DNA of 64,000 bases. It comes from an uncultured Oscillospiraceae bacterium (lineage in GTDB: Bacteria; Bacillota; Clostridia; Oscillospirales; Oscillospiraceae). The DNA lies in NCBI GenBank assembly GCA_947624985.1, contig CANQMO010000015.1, positions 1-64,000 on the forward strand. The letters are read 5' to 3'. Position 1 is the stretch's first letter. Each line of letters begins with the position of its first letter. Made by a program: the position numbers and the translations under genes. Below are positions 15,515 to 24,693 of this stretch, in pieces. The notes under the pieces were generated by a model that was not told the origin of the DNA, searched no databases, and saw nothing but the letters and a program-made list of their open reading frames with translations.

Positions 15515-16674
15515 AGGATGTATCTGTTGTTTCCTGCCCGTCTTATGACCCGGATGTGTGCCGCCGGGCGCTCATAGAGGTCCTGGAGCCGGCGGGCGGG
15601 CTGGACTTTGTTAAAGAGGGCATGAAGGTGGGCGTCAAGGCCAATCTGGTGTCCTTTTTGAAGCCGGAGGCCGGGGCCACTACCCATCCCGTACTGCTGG
15701 CGGAGCTGACAAAGCTGCTGAAAGAGCGCGGGGCGGAGGTCGTCGTGGGCGACAGTCCCGGCGGACTGTACACGGCGGCGTATGTGAAAAACGTGTACCG
15801 CGTCACGGGGATGTATCAGGTGGAGCAGGCCGGGGCGGAACTCAATATGGACTTTTCTCAGAAAGAGGCGTCTTTCCCGGAGGCGGCGGTGGCCAGGCAT
15901 TTTACCTACACCGGCTGGCTGGACGGCTGCGACGCCGTCATCGACTTCTGCAAGCTGAAAAGCCACGGCATGATGGCCATGTCCGCCGCAGCCAAGAACA
16001 TGTTCGGCGCCATCCCCGGCACCTTGAAGCCGGAGTACCACTACAAATACCCCAGCGCGGCGGATTTCGCCCGGATGATCGTGGATCTGGACGAGTATTT
16101 CAGACCGGTCCTGTCCATCGTGGATGGGGTGGTGGGCATGGACGGCAACGGCCCCACCATGGGGAATGCCAAGCCTATGGGCGTGCTGCTGGCGTCCCGG
16201 TCGCCCCACGCGGCAGACCTGGTATGCGCGCAGATCATCGGCCTGCGGCGGGAGGACGTGCCGACCCTGGAGGCGGCTTATGAACGCGGACTTATCCAGG
16301 CCGGCTGGAAGGAACTGGACGTCGCCGGGGATGTGGAGGCGTTCCGGGTAAAAGATTTCAACAACATCGGCACGAAAAACGAAGTGGTGTTTTTTGGGGA
16401 GATGTTGCTGGGGGAGGGCAACAACGCCTTTAAAAGGGCCTTCGGCAGGGTCATGCAGCGGGCGCTGAGCTCCCGACCTGGTCCGGATAAGGATGAATGC
16501 GTGGGCTGCGAAAAGTGCGCGCAGATATGCCCCGCCAAGGCCATCACCATGCGCGATAAGCTGCCGCGTATAGACAGGAGCAAATGCATTCGCTGCTTCT
16601 GCTGTCAGGAGTTTTGCCCCAGGGGGGCCATGAAGGTGACCAGGCCGCCCATCGCGCGGCTGCTGAACCGGTGA
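15511..16674 (+). CDS. DUF362 protein with C-terminal 2x[4Fe-4S] ferredoxin domain
   Basis: 387 residues. Residues 1 to about 300 form a DUF362 domain (VGVKANLVSF, VVVGDSPGG, KLKSHGMMAMS, DGVVGMDGNGPTMG). The C-terminus has two cysteine clusters, CVGCEKCAQICP near 330 and CIRCFCCQEFCP near 359, that would bind two 4Fe-4S clusters. Proteins of this design are widespread in anaerobes; the reaction is unknown, though a redox-linked role is likely. Operon with the GNAT gene upstream and tatD 14 bases downstream. Confidence 0.85.
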   Translation: MKDVSVVSCPSYDPDVCRRALIEVLEPAGGLDFVKEGMKVGVKANLVSFLKPEAGATTHPVLLAELTKLLKERGAEVVVGDSPGGLYTAAYVKNVYRVTGMYQVEQAGAELNMDFSQKEASFPEAAVARHFTYTGWLDGCDAVIDFCKLKSHGMMAMSAAAKNMFGAIPGTLKPEYHYKYPSAADFARMIVDLDEYFRPVLSIVDGVVGMDGNGPTMGNAKPMGVLLASRSPHAADLVCAQIIGLRREDVPTLEAAYERGLIQAGWKELDVAGDVEAFRVKDFNNIGTKNEVVFFGEMLLGEGNNAFKRAFGRVMQRALSSRPGPDKDECVGCEKCAQICPAKAITMRDKLPRIDRSKCIRCFCCQEFCPRGAMKVTRPPIARLLNR

Positions 16675-16688
16675 GAGGAGTGCTGACC

Positions 16689-17453
16689 ATGTATTTCGAC
16701 ACGCATGCCCACTATGACGACGAGTGGTTCGACGCGGACCGGGACGAGCTGCTCTCGTCCCTGCCGGGGGCGGGGGTGAGCCTGGTGGTGAACGCCGGGT
16801 GCGATGAGGCGTCCAGCCGGGCGGCGGTGGCGCTGGCGCACCAGTATGATTTCATTTATGCCGCGGTGGGCTGGCACCCCCATGCGGCCCGGGCCTGGAC
16901 GGACGGGAGCGCCGATATGGTCCGGTCCTGGGCCCGGGACCCGAAGGTGGTGGCCATCGGGGAGATCGGGCTGGACTACCACTACGATCTGGACTGGAAG
17001 CAGACCCAGCACGCGGTGCTGGAGGAGCAGCTGTGCCTGGCGGAGGAGCTGGACCTACCGGTGGTCATCCACGACCGGGAGGCCCACGGGGACTGTATGG
17101 AGATCCTGCGGCGGCACCCTGACGTGCGGGGGGAATTCCACTGCTACTCCGGCAGCGCGGAGATGGCGAAGGAGATACTGGACTGGGGCTGGTATCTGGG
17201 CTTCAACGGGGCTATTACCATGCAGGGCGCCCGGCGGGCGCTGGAGGTGCTGGCCATGCTGCCTACGGACCGCATGCTGCTGGAGACGGACTGCCCGTAT
17301 CTTGCGCCCATGCCCCGGACCGACGGCAAACGCAACGACTCCCGGAAGCTGCCCCGGGTGGCGGAGGTCATCGCCGAAGTCCGGCATACCACCCCGGAGC
17401 TGGTGGCAAAGGTGTGTATGGAAAACGGCAGACGGTTTTTCGGGATAGAATAA
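16689..17453 (+). CDS. tatD: TatD-family metal-dependent hydrolase/DNase
   Basis: 254 residues, the family length. Metal ligands are visible: DTHAHYDD at the start (HxH), GEIGLDYHYD, VVIHDREAH, GEFHCYSGS and LLETDCPYLAP. TatD enzymes are 3'-5' exonucleases or general phosphoesterases that help in DNA repair and turnover. The ATG at 16689 follows GAGAGGAGTGCTGACC; a longer upstream frame lies inside the DUF362 gene and is rejected. Confidence 0.92.
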   Translation: MYFDTHAHYDDEWFDADRDELLSSLPGAGVSLVVNAGCDEASSRAAVALAHQYDFIYAAVGWHPHAARAWTDGSADMVRSWARDPKVVAIGEIGLDYHYDLDWKQTQHAVLEEQLCLAEELDLPVVIHDREAHGDCMEILRRHPDVRGEFHCYSGSAEMAKEILDWGWYLGFNGAITMQGARRALEVLAMLPTDRMLLETDCPYLAPMPRTDGKRNDSRKLPRVAEVIAEVRHTTPELVAKVCMENGRRFFGIE

Positions 17454-17487
17454 AACATCGGCTCCCCGGATGGGGGAGCCGATGTTT
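17453..17487. terminator. Bidirectional terminator between tatD and the kinase-like gene
   Basis: AAACATCGGCTCCCC pairs with GGGGGAGCCGATGTTT around a short loop. It overlaps the tatD stop and serves both convergent genes. Confidence 0.85.
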
Positions 17488-17502
17488 ACGGTCTGCATGC
17501 CT

Positions 17503-18597
17503 TTAGTCGAACATTTTTCTTGTAAAAAAGGTACTGTCCAGCAGGGGGGACAGCTCCGTCAGCACATTGTTCATGCCGTCGCTGCGGTAGCGCTCAATGC
17601 GCGCGTTCACCTTCAGCGTCTCGGACGCCTTATAGGGGATGGAGATACGCACGGAAGTACCGCGGCCGGGACGGCTCTCCAGGATCATGGTGCCGCCGTG
17701 ACGCTCCGCGATACCCCGGGCGATCAGAAGCCCCATGCCCGCGCCGTCTGTCGGGTCCGCTGTGTTCTGCGCCGGACTGCCGCCGAATATGCCGGCCAGC
17801 GTCTCCGGGTCCATGCCGGCGCCGGCGTCCTGAACAGCGATGATGAACCGGTCGCCCTGCCGGGAGAGGTCCACGCGAATCATGTCGCCCTTCCCGCTGT
17901 GGGAGAGGCTGTTGTGCAGAAGATTGAGGAGCATGATCTCCAGCTGGTCCGGATCGGCCATGGTCAAATGCATGCCCAGGTCGGCATGGAAAACCACCGA
18001 CACGCCCCGGCTTTCAAAGAGCGCCCCCACCGTTTGACACAGGTCCTGACACAGCTTGCCCAGATCCGTCACCCGGGGCGAGGAGGGGAGCTGATCTCTG
18101 GCGATGTCCGCCGCCAGGGTCATGTGCCGGCTGAGCCGGAGCAGCTGGTAATATGTCTTGTAGAGCACGCTGGCGGCCTCGCTGCCCGTCGGGTCGTCCT
18201 CCGCCTTGGTATAGCGCACCAGCGCGTCGATGGCCAGACGGATGTTCATAAGGCCGTCCGCAAGCTCCCGCAGCGCCCGGCTCGGTTCCAGCCCGGGAGG
18301 GGTCTGACGGGGAACGGACCAGGTGAGCACGGCGATACCATCCAACCGGCGCACCGATACATTGGCCGGCTGCCTGCCCACGCGGGCCGTGGCGATGAAC
18401 TGCTCCGCCGGGTCGTCCAGTATCTCCACCGGTACCGCGGCCGTGGCGTCGCCGCCCACGCCAACGCCCAGCAGCGCCGCCGCGGGGGGATTGACGAACA
18501 CGACGGTGTGTCCCTCGCCCACGCCCATGACAGGGTCCCGGCTCATCTCAAACAGGGAACCGATAGTCTCTGGCAGTATGCTCATGTCTTTACCCAT
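17503..18597 (-). CDS. Histidine-kinase-like protein lacking a membrane anchor
   Basis: 364 residues. The N-terminus (MSILPETIGSLFEMSRDPVMG, VVFVNPPAAALLG) is PAS-like. A helical part around 130-190 holds the dimerisation region, but no clear H-E/D phosphoacceptor box is visible. The C-terminal HATPase_c domain has the N box LEIMLLNLLHNSLSHS, the G1 box VQDAGAGMDPE and the G2 box GAGMGLLIARGIAERHGG. It is soluble and has no response-regulator neighbour, so it may be a cytosolic kinase or an ATP-binding regulator of SpoIIAB/Spo0B kind. Start ATG 18597 or 18585. Confidence 0.7.
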   Translation of the reverse strand: MGKDMSILPETIGSLFEMSRDPVMGVGEGHTVVFVNPPAAALLGVGVGGDATAAVPVEILDDPAEQFIATARVGRQPANVSVRRLDGIAVLTWSVPRQTPPGLEPSRALRELADGLMNIRLAIDALVRYTKAEDDPTGSEAASVLYKTYYQLLRLSRHMTLAADIARDQLPSSPRVTDLGKLCQDLCQTVGALFESRGVSVVFHADLGMHLTMADPDQLEIMLLNLLHNSLSHSGKGDMIRVDLSRQGDRFIIAVQDAGAGMDPETLAGIFGGSPAQNTADPTDGAGMGLLIARGIAERHGGTMILESRPGRGTSVRISIPYKASETLKVNARIERYRSDGMNNVLTELSPLLDSTFFTRKMFD

Positions 18598-18773
18598 ACG
18601 CTCTCTTTTTATGTTTTTTCGCTTGTCCTTATTCGTCTCGACAGTATGCGTCTTTTCCCGCATATCATACCAAATCCTTTGCAAAAGAGCAATCCCCGCC
18701 GCCGCCATGCCGGCGGTTTTTCCGGCAGGAGCGATTTTTTTCTGTTTTTGAGCGTCTTTTTTTGTGAAAAGGC

Positions 18774-18802
18774 TGGAAATGCCCCGGGGATTGGTGTATA
18801 AT
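18774..18802 (+). promoter_or_regulatory. gap promoter
   Basis: TGGAAA at 18774 and TATAAT at 18797 are 17 bases apart, 76 bases before the gap start. Confidence 0.65.
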
Positions 18803-18866
18803 GCCACTGACCGGCCTTTTGCCATGATGCGGGCCGGGACCCGTATATCGTTAAAATATCATTTAG

Positions 18867-19907
<1,041 letters not shown>

Positions 19908-19920
19908 TCTGCTCTTTTGA

Positions 19921-19955
19921 CGCAAGGGCGGCGTAAGCCGCCCTTGTGCTTTGTT
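19921..19955 (+). terminator. gap terminator
   Basis: GCAAGGGCGGC pairs with GCCGCCCTTG(T)GC around GTAA, followed by TTTG. Confidence 0.8.
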
Positions 19956-20049
19956 GAGCGCGGCGGCCCGTATCCGTCCGTTCATCTTATAAGATATCCC
20001 GGCATATATTCGTTTATCCGGCGTATACCACGGTCTCAAAGGAGCGTCT

Positions 20050-21675
20050 ATGGCTGAGAAAAAGGGACAAAACTTTTTGCACGGGGCTGCCATCTATACC
20101 GTCGGCATCATCCTTGTGAAGATACTTGGCGCGGTCTACAAGATCCCCCTGGGCAATATCCTTGACGACGCCGGCTTCGGCGTTTTTGACATCACCTATA
20201 AGATCTATAACTTTTTCCTGACCATCGCCACGGCGGGACTTCCCGTCGCCATGAGCCGTCTCATCTCCGAGGCGGACAGTCTGGACAGGGAAAACCAGGT
20301 CTACCGTATCTTCCGGGCGGGCACCATGACCTTCCTGGCGCTGGGCGCCGTGGGCACCGCCATCATGATGTTGTTCCCGGCGGAGATCGGCGCCTATATG
20401 AACAACGTCCAGACCTCCAGGAGCATTTTCGTCATGGCCCCCAGCGTGGTGCTGGTGTGCGTGACGGCGGCTTACCGGGGCTATGCCCAGGGCCACTCAG
20501 ACATGATCCCCTCCACCGTCAGCCAGGTCATCGAGACCGCCGTGAAGGTGGTGGTGGGCCTTGGCTGCGCCGGATATCTTTACAGGGCCGGATACAGCAT
20601 GGAGATCTGCGTGGCGGGGGCCATCCTGGGCACCACTGTCAGTTCTCTGGCCGCCATGGTCTATATGATGGTCGCGGTGCACCGGAAATACCAGGTCAGG
20701 CCTCCCCGGGAGGCCGCGGATACGCCGCCTTCCTATAAGTGGGTGGTGTCCAACCTGCTGCGCATTGGTATCCCCATCACCATCTCCACGTCCATCATGA
20801 GCGTGATCCAGCTTCTGGACGCGGGTATCACCATGGGGCAGTTGAAGGGCGCCGCCGGCTACGCGGATACGGCCGCGGGCGTGCTGTACGGGGTGTACAG
20901 CAAGGCCATGACGGTCTACAACGTCCCGTCGGCGTTCGTCGTGCCCTTCCTGTCCAGTATCGTGCCCGCGGTGGCGGCTGCCCGGATGAAGGACGGGCCG
21001 GCGGCCGCGGCGGATATCGCGGAGAGCTCCATGCGCATGTGTACGCTGCTGTGCCTGCCCATGGCCATCGGCATGGCCGTTCTGGCGGAGCCCTGCATGC
21101 AGGTCCTTTACCCCAACGCGTCGGGGCAGGGGCCCCTGCTGCTGTTCGAGCTTGGCATCACCTGCTACTTTATGACCATGAGCCTTATGACCAACTCCAT
21201 TTTGCCGGCCAACGGCAATGAGCGGCTGCCGCTCATCGCCATACTGCTTGGCGGCACGGCGAAGGTGGTCGTCACCTATGTCCTGGTGGGCAACCCCAAC
21301 ATCAACATCTACGGCGCGCCTCTGGGGACGCTGAGCTGCTATCTGGTCATGCTGGGGACGAACCTGTTCTTCATGGCCCGGCACATGGCCCGGCCCATGA
21401 ACATCGGCCGGATCCTGGGCCGGAGCGGTTTGAGCGCCATCATCATGGCCATCGCTGCCTGGGCGGTATGGAGCCTGCTCCATGGGCTGATGGGCGGGGT
21501 CACCTCCTCGGTGGCGGGCCGGCCCGTGAACGTCATCTTGCCCTTTGTGATCGCCGTGGGCGTGGGCGTCGTGGTCTATTGCGTGCTGGTCATCGCCCTG
21601 CGGGCTATCACGATGGAGGACATGAAACTGTTCCCCAAAGGGGAAAAACTGGCCAAAAAGCTCCATATTCACTGA
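20050..21675 (+). CDS. SpoVB/YabM-type polysaccharide or lipid flippase (MATE-like/MOP superfamily)
   Basis: 541 residues with about 14 hydrophobic helices. The start GAAIYTVGIILVKILGAVYKIPLGNILDDAG is the signature of SpoVB-like MurJ/Wzx relatives that flip lipid-linked precursors across the membrane. It is followed by mazG, hup and an S4-domain gene; the same order (yabM, mazG/yabN, yabO/rqcP) exists in Bacillus subtilis, so it corresponds to YabM rather than SpoVB itself. A weak ribosome site (AAAGGAGCGTCT) precedes the ATG. Likely works in cell-wall or spore envelope synthesis. Confidence 0.88.
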   Translation: MAEKKGQNFLHGAAIYTVGIILVKILGAVYKIPLGNILDDAGFGVFDITYKIYNFFLTIATAGLPVAMSRLISEADSLDRENQVYRIFRAGTMTFLALGAVGTAIMMLFPAEIGAYMNNVQTSRSIFVMAPSVVLVCVTAAYRGYAQGHSDMIPSTVSQVIETAVKVVVGLGCAGYLYRAGYSMEICVAGAILGTTVSSLAAMVYMMVAVHRKYQVRPPREAADTPPSYKWVVSNLLRIGIPITISTSIMSVIQLLDAGITMGQLKGAAGYADTAAGVLYGVYSKAMTVYNVPSAFVVPFLSSIVPAVAAARMKDGPAAAADIAESSMRMCTLLCLPMAIGMAVLAEPCMQVLYPNASGQGPLLLFELGITCYFMTMSLMTNSILPANGNERLPLIAILLGGTAKVVVTYVLVGNPNINIYGAPLGTLSCYLVMLGTNLFFMARHMARPMNIGRILGRSGLSAIIMAIAAWAVWSLLHGLMGGVTSSVAGRPVNVILPFVIAVGVGVVVYCVLVIALRAITMEDMKLFPKGEKLAKKLHIH

Positions 21676-21741
21676 AATATGCACAAAAATCAGTCTGTGC
21701 ATTCGTTTTTTGCATTTAAGGCTTGCAGTAGGATAAAATAT

Positions 21742-22554
21742 ATGGTAAATTTTCAGTATAAGGAAAAATACGGGCTGGAAGATTTCCGCGCCATCATGGC
21801 GCTGCTCCGCGGAGAAGGCGGATGTCCCTGGGACAGAGTGCAGACCCACGAGTCCATCCGCCGTAATCTGCTGGAGGAGGCGTATGAGGCCGTGACGGCC
21901 ATCGACGCCGGAGATATGGACAATCTCCAGGAAGAGCTTGGCGACCTGCAAATGCAGGTCTTGTTTCACGCCCGGATGGAGGAGGAGCAGGGAGGCTTCG
22001 ACTTCGACGATGTGTGCGACATGGCCTGTAAAAAGCTCATCCGCCGCCATCCCCATGTGTTTGGGGATCAGAACGCCTCCACGCCGGAGGAAGTGCTGGT
22101 CACCTGGGACGAGGTCAAAAAGCAGGAGAAGGACCAGCGGTCCGTGTCCCAGGCCATGGAGAGTGTGGCCAGGGCGCTGCCCGCCCTGTGGCGGGCGGAG
22201 AAGGTCCAGAAGAAGGCCCGCAAGGAGGGCTTTGACTGGCCGGACTGGCGTGGCGCCCGGGAGAAGCTGGGCGAGGAGATCGCGGAGCTTGACGAGGCCA
22301 TTGACGGGGCGGATGGAGCCCAGAGCGGGCGGGAGCGCGTCGAGGAGGAGCTTGGCGACGTGCTGGCCGCGGCGGTGAATCTGGCGAGGCTGCTGGACAT
22401 CGACCCGGAGGAGGCCCTAAACGGTTCCACAGACCGGTTCATCCGGCGCTACGGGCGCATGGAGCGTATGGCCGCCGAGAGCGGACAGGCTCTGGCGGAC
22501 ATGACGCTGGATCAGCAGGAGGCTCTGTGGCAGCGGGCCAAGGCCGCCGAATGA
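21742..22554 (+). CDS. mazG: Nucleoside triphosphate pyrophosphohydrolase MazG
   Basis: 270 residues, matching the two-domain MazG (263 in E. coli). Domain 1: FRAIMALLRGEGGCPWDRVQTHESI, LLEEAYEAV, EELGDLQMQVLFHA with EExxE and ExxD metal ligands. Domain 2 repeats the layout, LGEEIAELDEAID and EELGDVLAAAVNLARLL. It hydrolyses NTPs to NMP and pyrophosphate as a house-cleaning enzyme. ATG 21742 is chosen for AGG spacing and because the sequence before it lies outside the family length. Confidence 0.93.
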   Translation: MVNFQYKEKYGLEDFRAIMALLRGEGGCPWDRVQTHESIRRNLLEEAYEAVTAIDAGDMDNLQEELGDLQMQVLFHARMEEEQGGFDFDDVCDMACKKLIRRHPHVFGDQNASTPEEVLVTWDEVKKQEKDQRSVSQAMESVARALPALWRAEKVQKKARKEGFDWPDWRGAREKLGEEIAELDEAIDGADGAQSGRERVEEELGDVLAAAVNLARLLDIDPEEALNGSTDRFIRRYGRMERMAAESGQALADMTLDQQEALWQRAKAAE

Positions 22555-22632
22555 TTTTTTAAAAGCTTTGCGTTAAGCAAACTTTATATAAACAAAAGAG
22601 GCGGGGGACCGCCAAAATTTAGGAGGTTTACT

Positions 22633-22908
22633 ATGAACAAAGCAGAACTTATCGCGGCTGTGGCGGAAAAAGCCGACCTGTCCAAGAAGGATGCCGAGAA
22701 GGCTGTCAACGCGGCTATCGAGGCCGTTACCGAGGCCCTGAAGGGCGGCGACAAGGTCCAGATCGTTGGCTTTGGCGCTTTCGAGGTCAAGGAGCGCGCT
22801 GCCCGTATCGGCCGCAATCCTCAGACCAAGAAGGAGATCCAGATCCCCGCGTCCAAGGTGCCTCAGTTCAAGGCCGGCAAAGCTTTGAAGGACGCTGTTG
22901 CGGAGTAA
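22633..22908 (+). CDS. hup: HU-type DNA-binding protein
   Basis: 91 residues, standard HU length. [25 protein letters not shown] begins the helical dimer part; [21 protein letters not shown] is the beta-arm with the conserved RxGRNPxT, which bends DNA. Its codons are biased like those of gap. AGGAGGTTTACT precedes the ATG. Placed between mazG and the S4 gene, as in many Clostridia. Confidence 0.97.
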   Translation: MNKAELIAAVAEKADLSKKDAEKAVNAAIEAVTEALKGGDKVQIVGFGAFEVKERAARIGRNPQTKKEIQIPASKVPQFKAGKALKDAVAE

Positions 22909-22925
22909 GTTCCTCATCTGTTCTT

Positions 22926-22951
22926 AGCGGCGCGGGATGACCCGCGCCGCT
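22926..22951 (+). terminator. Hairpin between hup and the S4 gene
   Basis: AGCGGCGCGGG pairs with CCCGCGCCGCT. No T run follows, so partial termination or hup mRNA stabilisation is more likely than full stop. Confidence 0.55.
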
Positions 22952-22977
22952 GGGTCGTTTCAGGGGGAGTTTTTGTT

Positions 22978-23217
22978 ATGCGGCTGGATAAATTTTTGAA
23001 GGTGTCCCGGCTCATCAAACGGCGCACCGTGGCCAATGAGGCCTGCGACGGCGGGCGGGTCAGTGTCAACGGCGCCCCGGCCAAGGCGTCCCGGGACATA
23101 AAGACCGGCGATGTGATCGAGATCCGCTTTGGCGAGCGCGTCACCAGGGTGGAGGTACTGAGCGTGGCGGAGGCCGTCTCCAAGGCGGACGCCCCGGCCA
23201 TGTATCGGGAGATATGA
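22978..23217 (+). CDS. rqcP: S4-domain RNA-binding protein RqcP
   Basis: 79 residues, almost entirely an S4 domain: MRLDKFLKVSRLIKRRTVANEACDGGRVSVNG. RqcP (YabO) binds stalled 50S subunits with RqcH and keeps poly-Ala tailing going in ribosome quality control. Size and the mazG-hup context both fit. GGGGGAG precedes the ATG. Confidence 0.9.
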   Translation: MRLDKFLKVSRLIKRRTVANEACDGGRVSVNGAPAKASRDIKTGDVIEIRFGERVTRVEVLSVAEAVSKADAPAMYREI

Positions 23218-23342
23218 AATAATCGACAGATTTCGACGGGGTCTCGGCGCCTTATTTCAGCAATTTGTGTAAAACTCTGTTGATGATGTTTGAAATCAAG
23301 CCAAACAGGGCGCTATAGACAGATGGAAGCATATTCCTGTCC

Positions 23343-23377
23343 ACACCTCCATATCCATGTGATATGGGGGTGTTTTT
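23343..23377 (+). promoter_or_regulatory. Terminator-like hairpin containing the dacF ribosome-binding site
   Basis: A 13-bp stem (ACACCTCCATATC with GATATGGGGGTGT, one G-T pair) and a 5-base loop are followed by TTTTT and then at once the ATG at 23378. The Shine-Dalgarno (GGGGG) is inside the 3' arm. It has the form of an intrinsic terminator for the upstream operon and would also hide the ribosome site in any read-through RNA. The 125 bases before it hold no gene. Confidence 0.75.
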
Positions 23378-24532
23378 ATGAAACAGATACTGTCATTCAT
23401 CCTGGCGGCGGCGCTATTGTCGGCCACGCCGGCGCTGGCTCTGGAACCGGCGCCGGAGGACGCGGTGGCCATCTCTTCGCCTTACGCGGTGCTGATGGAG
23501 AAGGTCACCGGCACGGTGATCTACGAGAAGAATTCCCATGAACACTGCGCGCCGGCCAGCGTGACGAAGGTCATGACCATGCTGCTCATCGTGGAGGCCA
23601 TCGAGGCGGGGACGATATCGCTGGAGCAGACGGTGACTGCCTCGGATACGGCCTGCTCCATGGGCGGAAGCCAGATATGGCTGGAGCCGGGGGAGCAGAT
23701 GAGCGTGTCGGAAATGCTCAAATGTGTGACGGTGGTCAGCGCCAATGACTGCGCCGTGGCGCTGGCGGAGCAGATCGCCGGGTCGGAGCAGGCGTTCGTC
23801 TCACGGATGAATCAGCGGGCGGCGGAGCTTGGGATGCAGGACACCCACTTTACCAATTGCACCGGCCTGTATGACGACGACGGGCACTATACCTCCGCCT
23901 ACGACATCGCCCTCATGAGCCGGGAACTGATAAAGCACGACCTTATCAAGCAGTACACCACCATCTGGATGGACTCGGTGAGAAACGGTGAATTCGGCCT
24001 TTCCAACACCAACCGGCTGATCTACGGCTTTGAAGGGGCCACGGGCCTGAAAACCGGCTTTACCAGCAAGGCCATGTACTGTCTGTCCGCCACTGCGGAG
24101 CGGGACGGGGTGGAGTATATCGCCGTGGTGCTGCACGGGGAGACCTCGGACCAGCGCTTCGCGGACGCCAGGGCCCTGCTGACATACGGTTTCGCCAACT
24201 ATACGCTGGCGTCCCTCCGGCCGGGAGAGGCCCTGCCGCCGGTACCGGTGACGCTGGGCACGGCCGACAGCGTGCAGCCGGTCTACACGGGCGAGGAATA
24301 TATGCTGGGGGAGAAGGGCAGCCTTTCCGGCCTGAGCTACGACCTGTCTCTGGCGGAGAGCGTGACGGCGCCGGTGGAGCAGGGCCAAAGTCTGGGCCGC
24401 CTGACGGTGCGCAGCGGGGACGCGGTGATAGCCGAGGTGGAAGTGGTAGCGGGCGAGGCGGTGTCCCGATTGGGCTTCTGGACGGTCTACGGTCACCTCC
24501 TGGGGTCATTATTTGGTCTGAAAGCGGAGTGA
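23378..24532 (+). CDS. dacF: D-alanyl-D-alanine carboxypeptidase, DacF-like (PBP5 family)
   Basis: 384 residues. A signal peptide (MKQILSFILAAALLSATPAL, cleavage after ALA) is followed by the serine-peptidase domain with SVTK near 62-65, SAN in VVSANDCAV near 120 and KTG in LKTGFT near 224. A C-terminal PBP5-like domain and an amphipathic end (GHLLGSLFGLKAE) follow. It trims pentapeptide side chains in peptidoglycan outside the membrane. DacF in Bacillus is made in the forespore; which paralogue this is cannot be settled here. Unusual start region, see the hairpin before it. Confidence 0.92.
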   Translation: MKQILSFILAAALLSATPALALEPAPEDAVAISSPYAVLMEKVTGTVIYEKNSHEHCAPASVTKVMTMLLIVEAIEAGTISLEQTVTASDTACSMGGSQIWLEPGEQMSVSEMLKCVTVVSANDCAVALAEQIAGSEQAFVSRMNQRAAELGMQDTHFTNCTGLYDDDGHYTSAYDIALMSRELIKHDLIKQYTTIWMDSVRNGEFGLSNTNRLIYGFEGATGLKTGFTSKAMYCLSATAERDGVEYIAVVLHGETSDQRFADARALLTYGFANYTLASLRPGEALPPVPVTLGTADSVQPVYTGEEYMLGEKGSLSGLSYDLSLAESVTAPVEQGQSLGRLTVRSGDAVIAEVEVVAGEAVSRLGFWTVYGHLLGSLFGLKAE

Positions 24533-24601
24533 TTTCCCCATTTTTCATGAAAAAACAGGGTAATACAGGTCGATATCCCCCACTTTGCGCAAATGGGCCA
24601 C

Positions 24602-24630
24602 TTGAAAAGCGGCAGAAGATGCTGTATAAT
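24602..24630 (+). promoter_or_regulatory. pgi promoter
   Basis: TTGAAA at 24602 and TATAAT at 24625 with a 17-base spacer. Confidence 0.8.
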
Positions 24631-24693
24631 GCAAGAAACGGCAGAACAAGCTTTTAAAGCCGTAAACACAAGAAGCAGGAGGGTCTCTGCAAA

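Noticed and set aside
20497..22056. A 519-codon leftward reading frame
   Set aside because: Antisense to yabM-like and mazG genes, no motif, His/Gly-rich as expected from reverse-strand GC-biased codons.
23218..23342. Riboswitch before dacF
   Set aside because: No known aptamer consensus is visible; only the terminal hairpin is clear.
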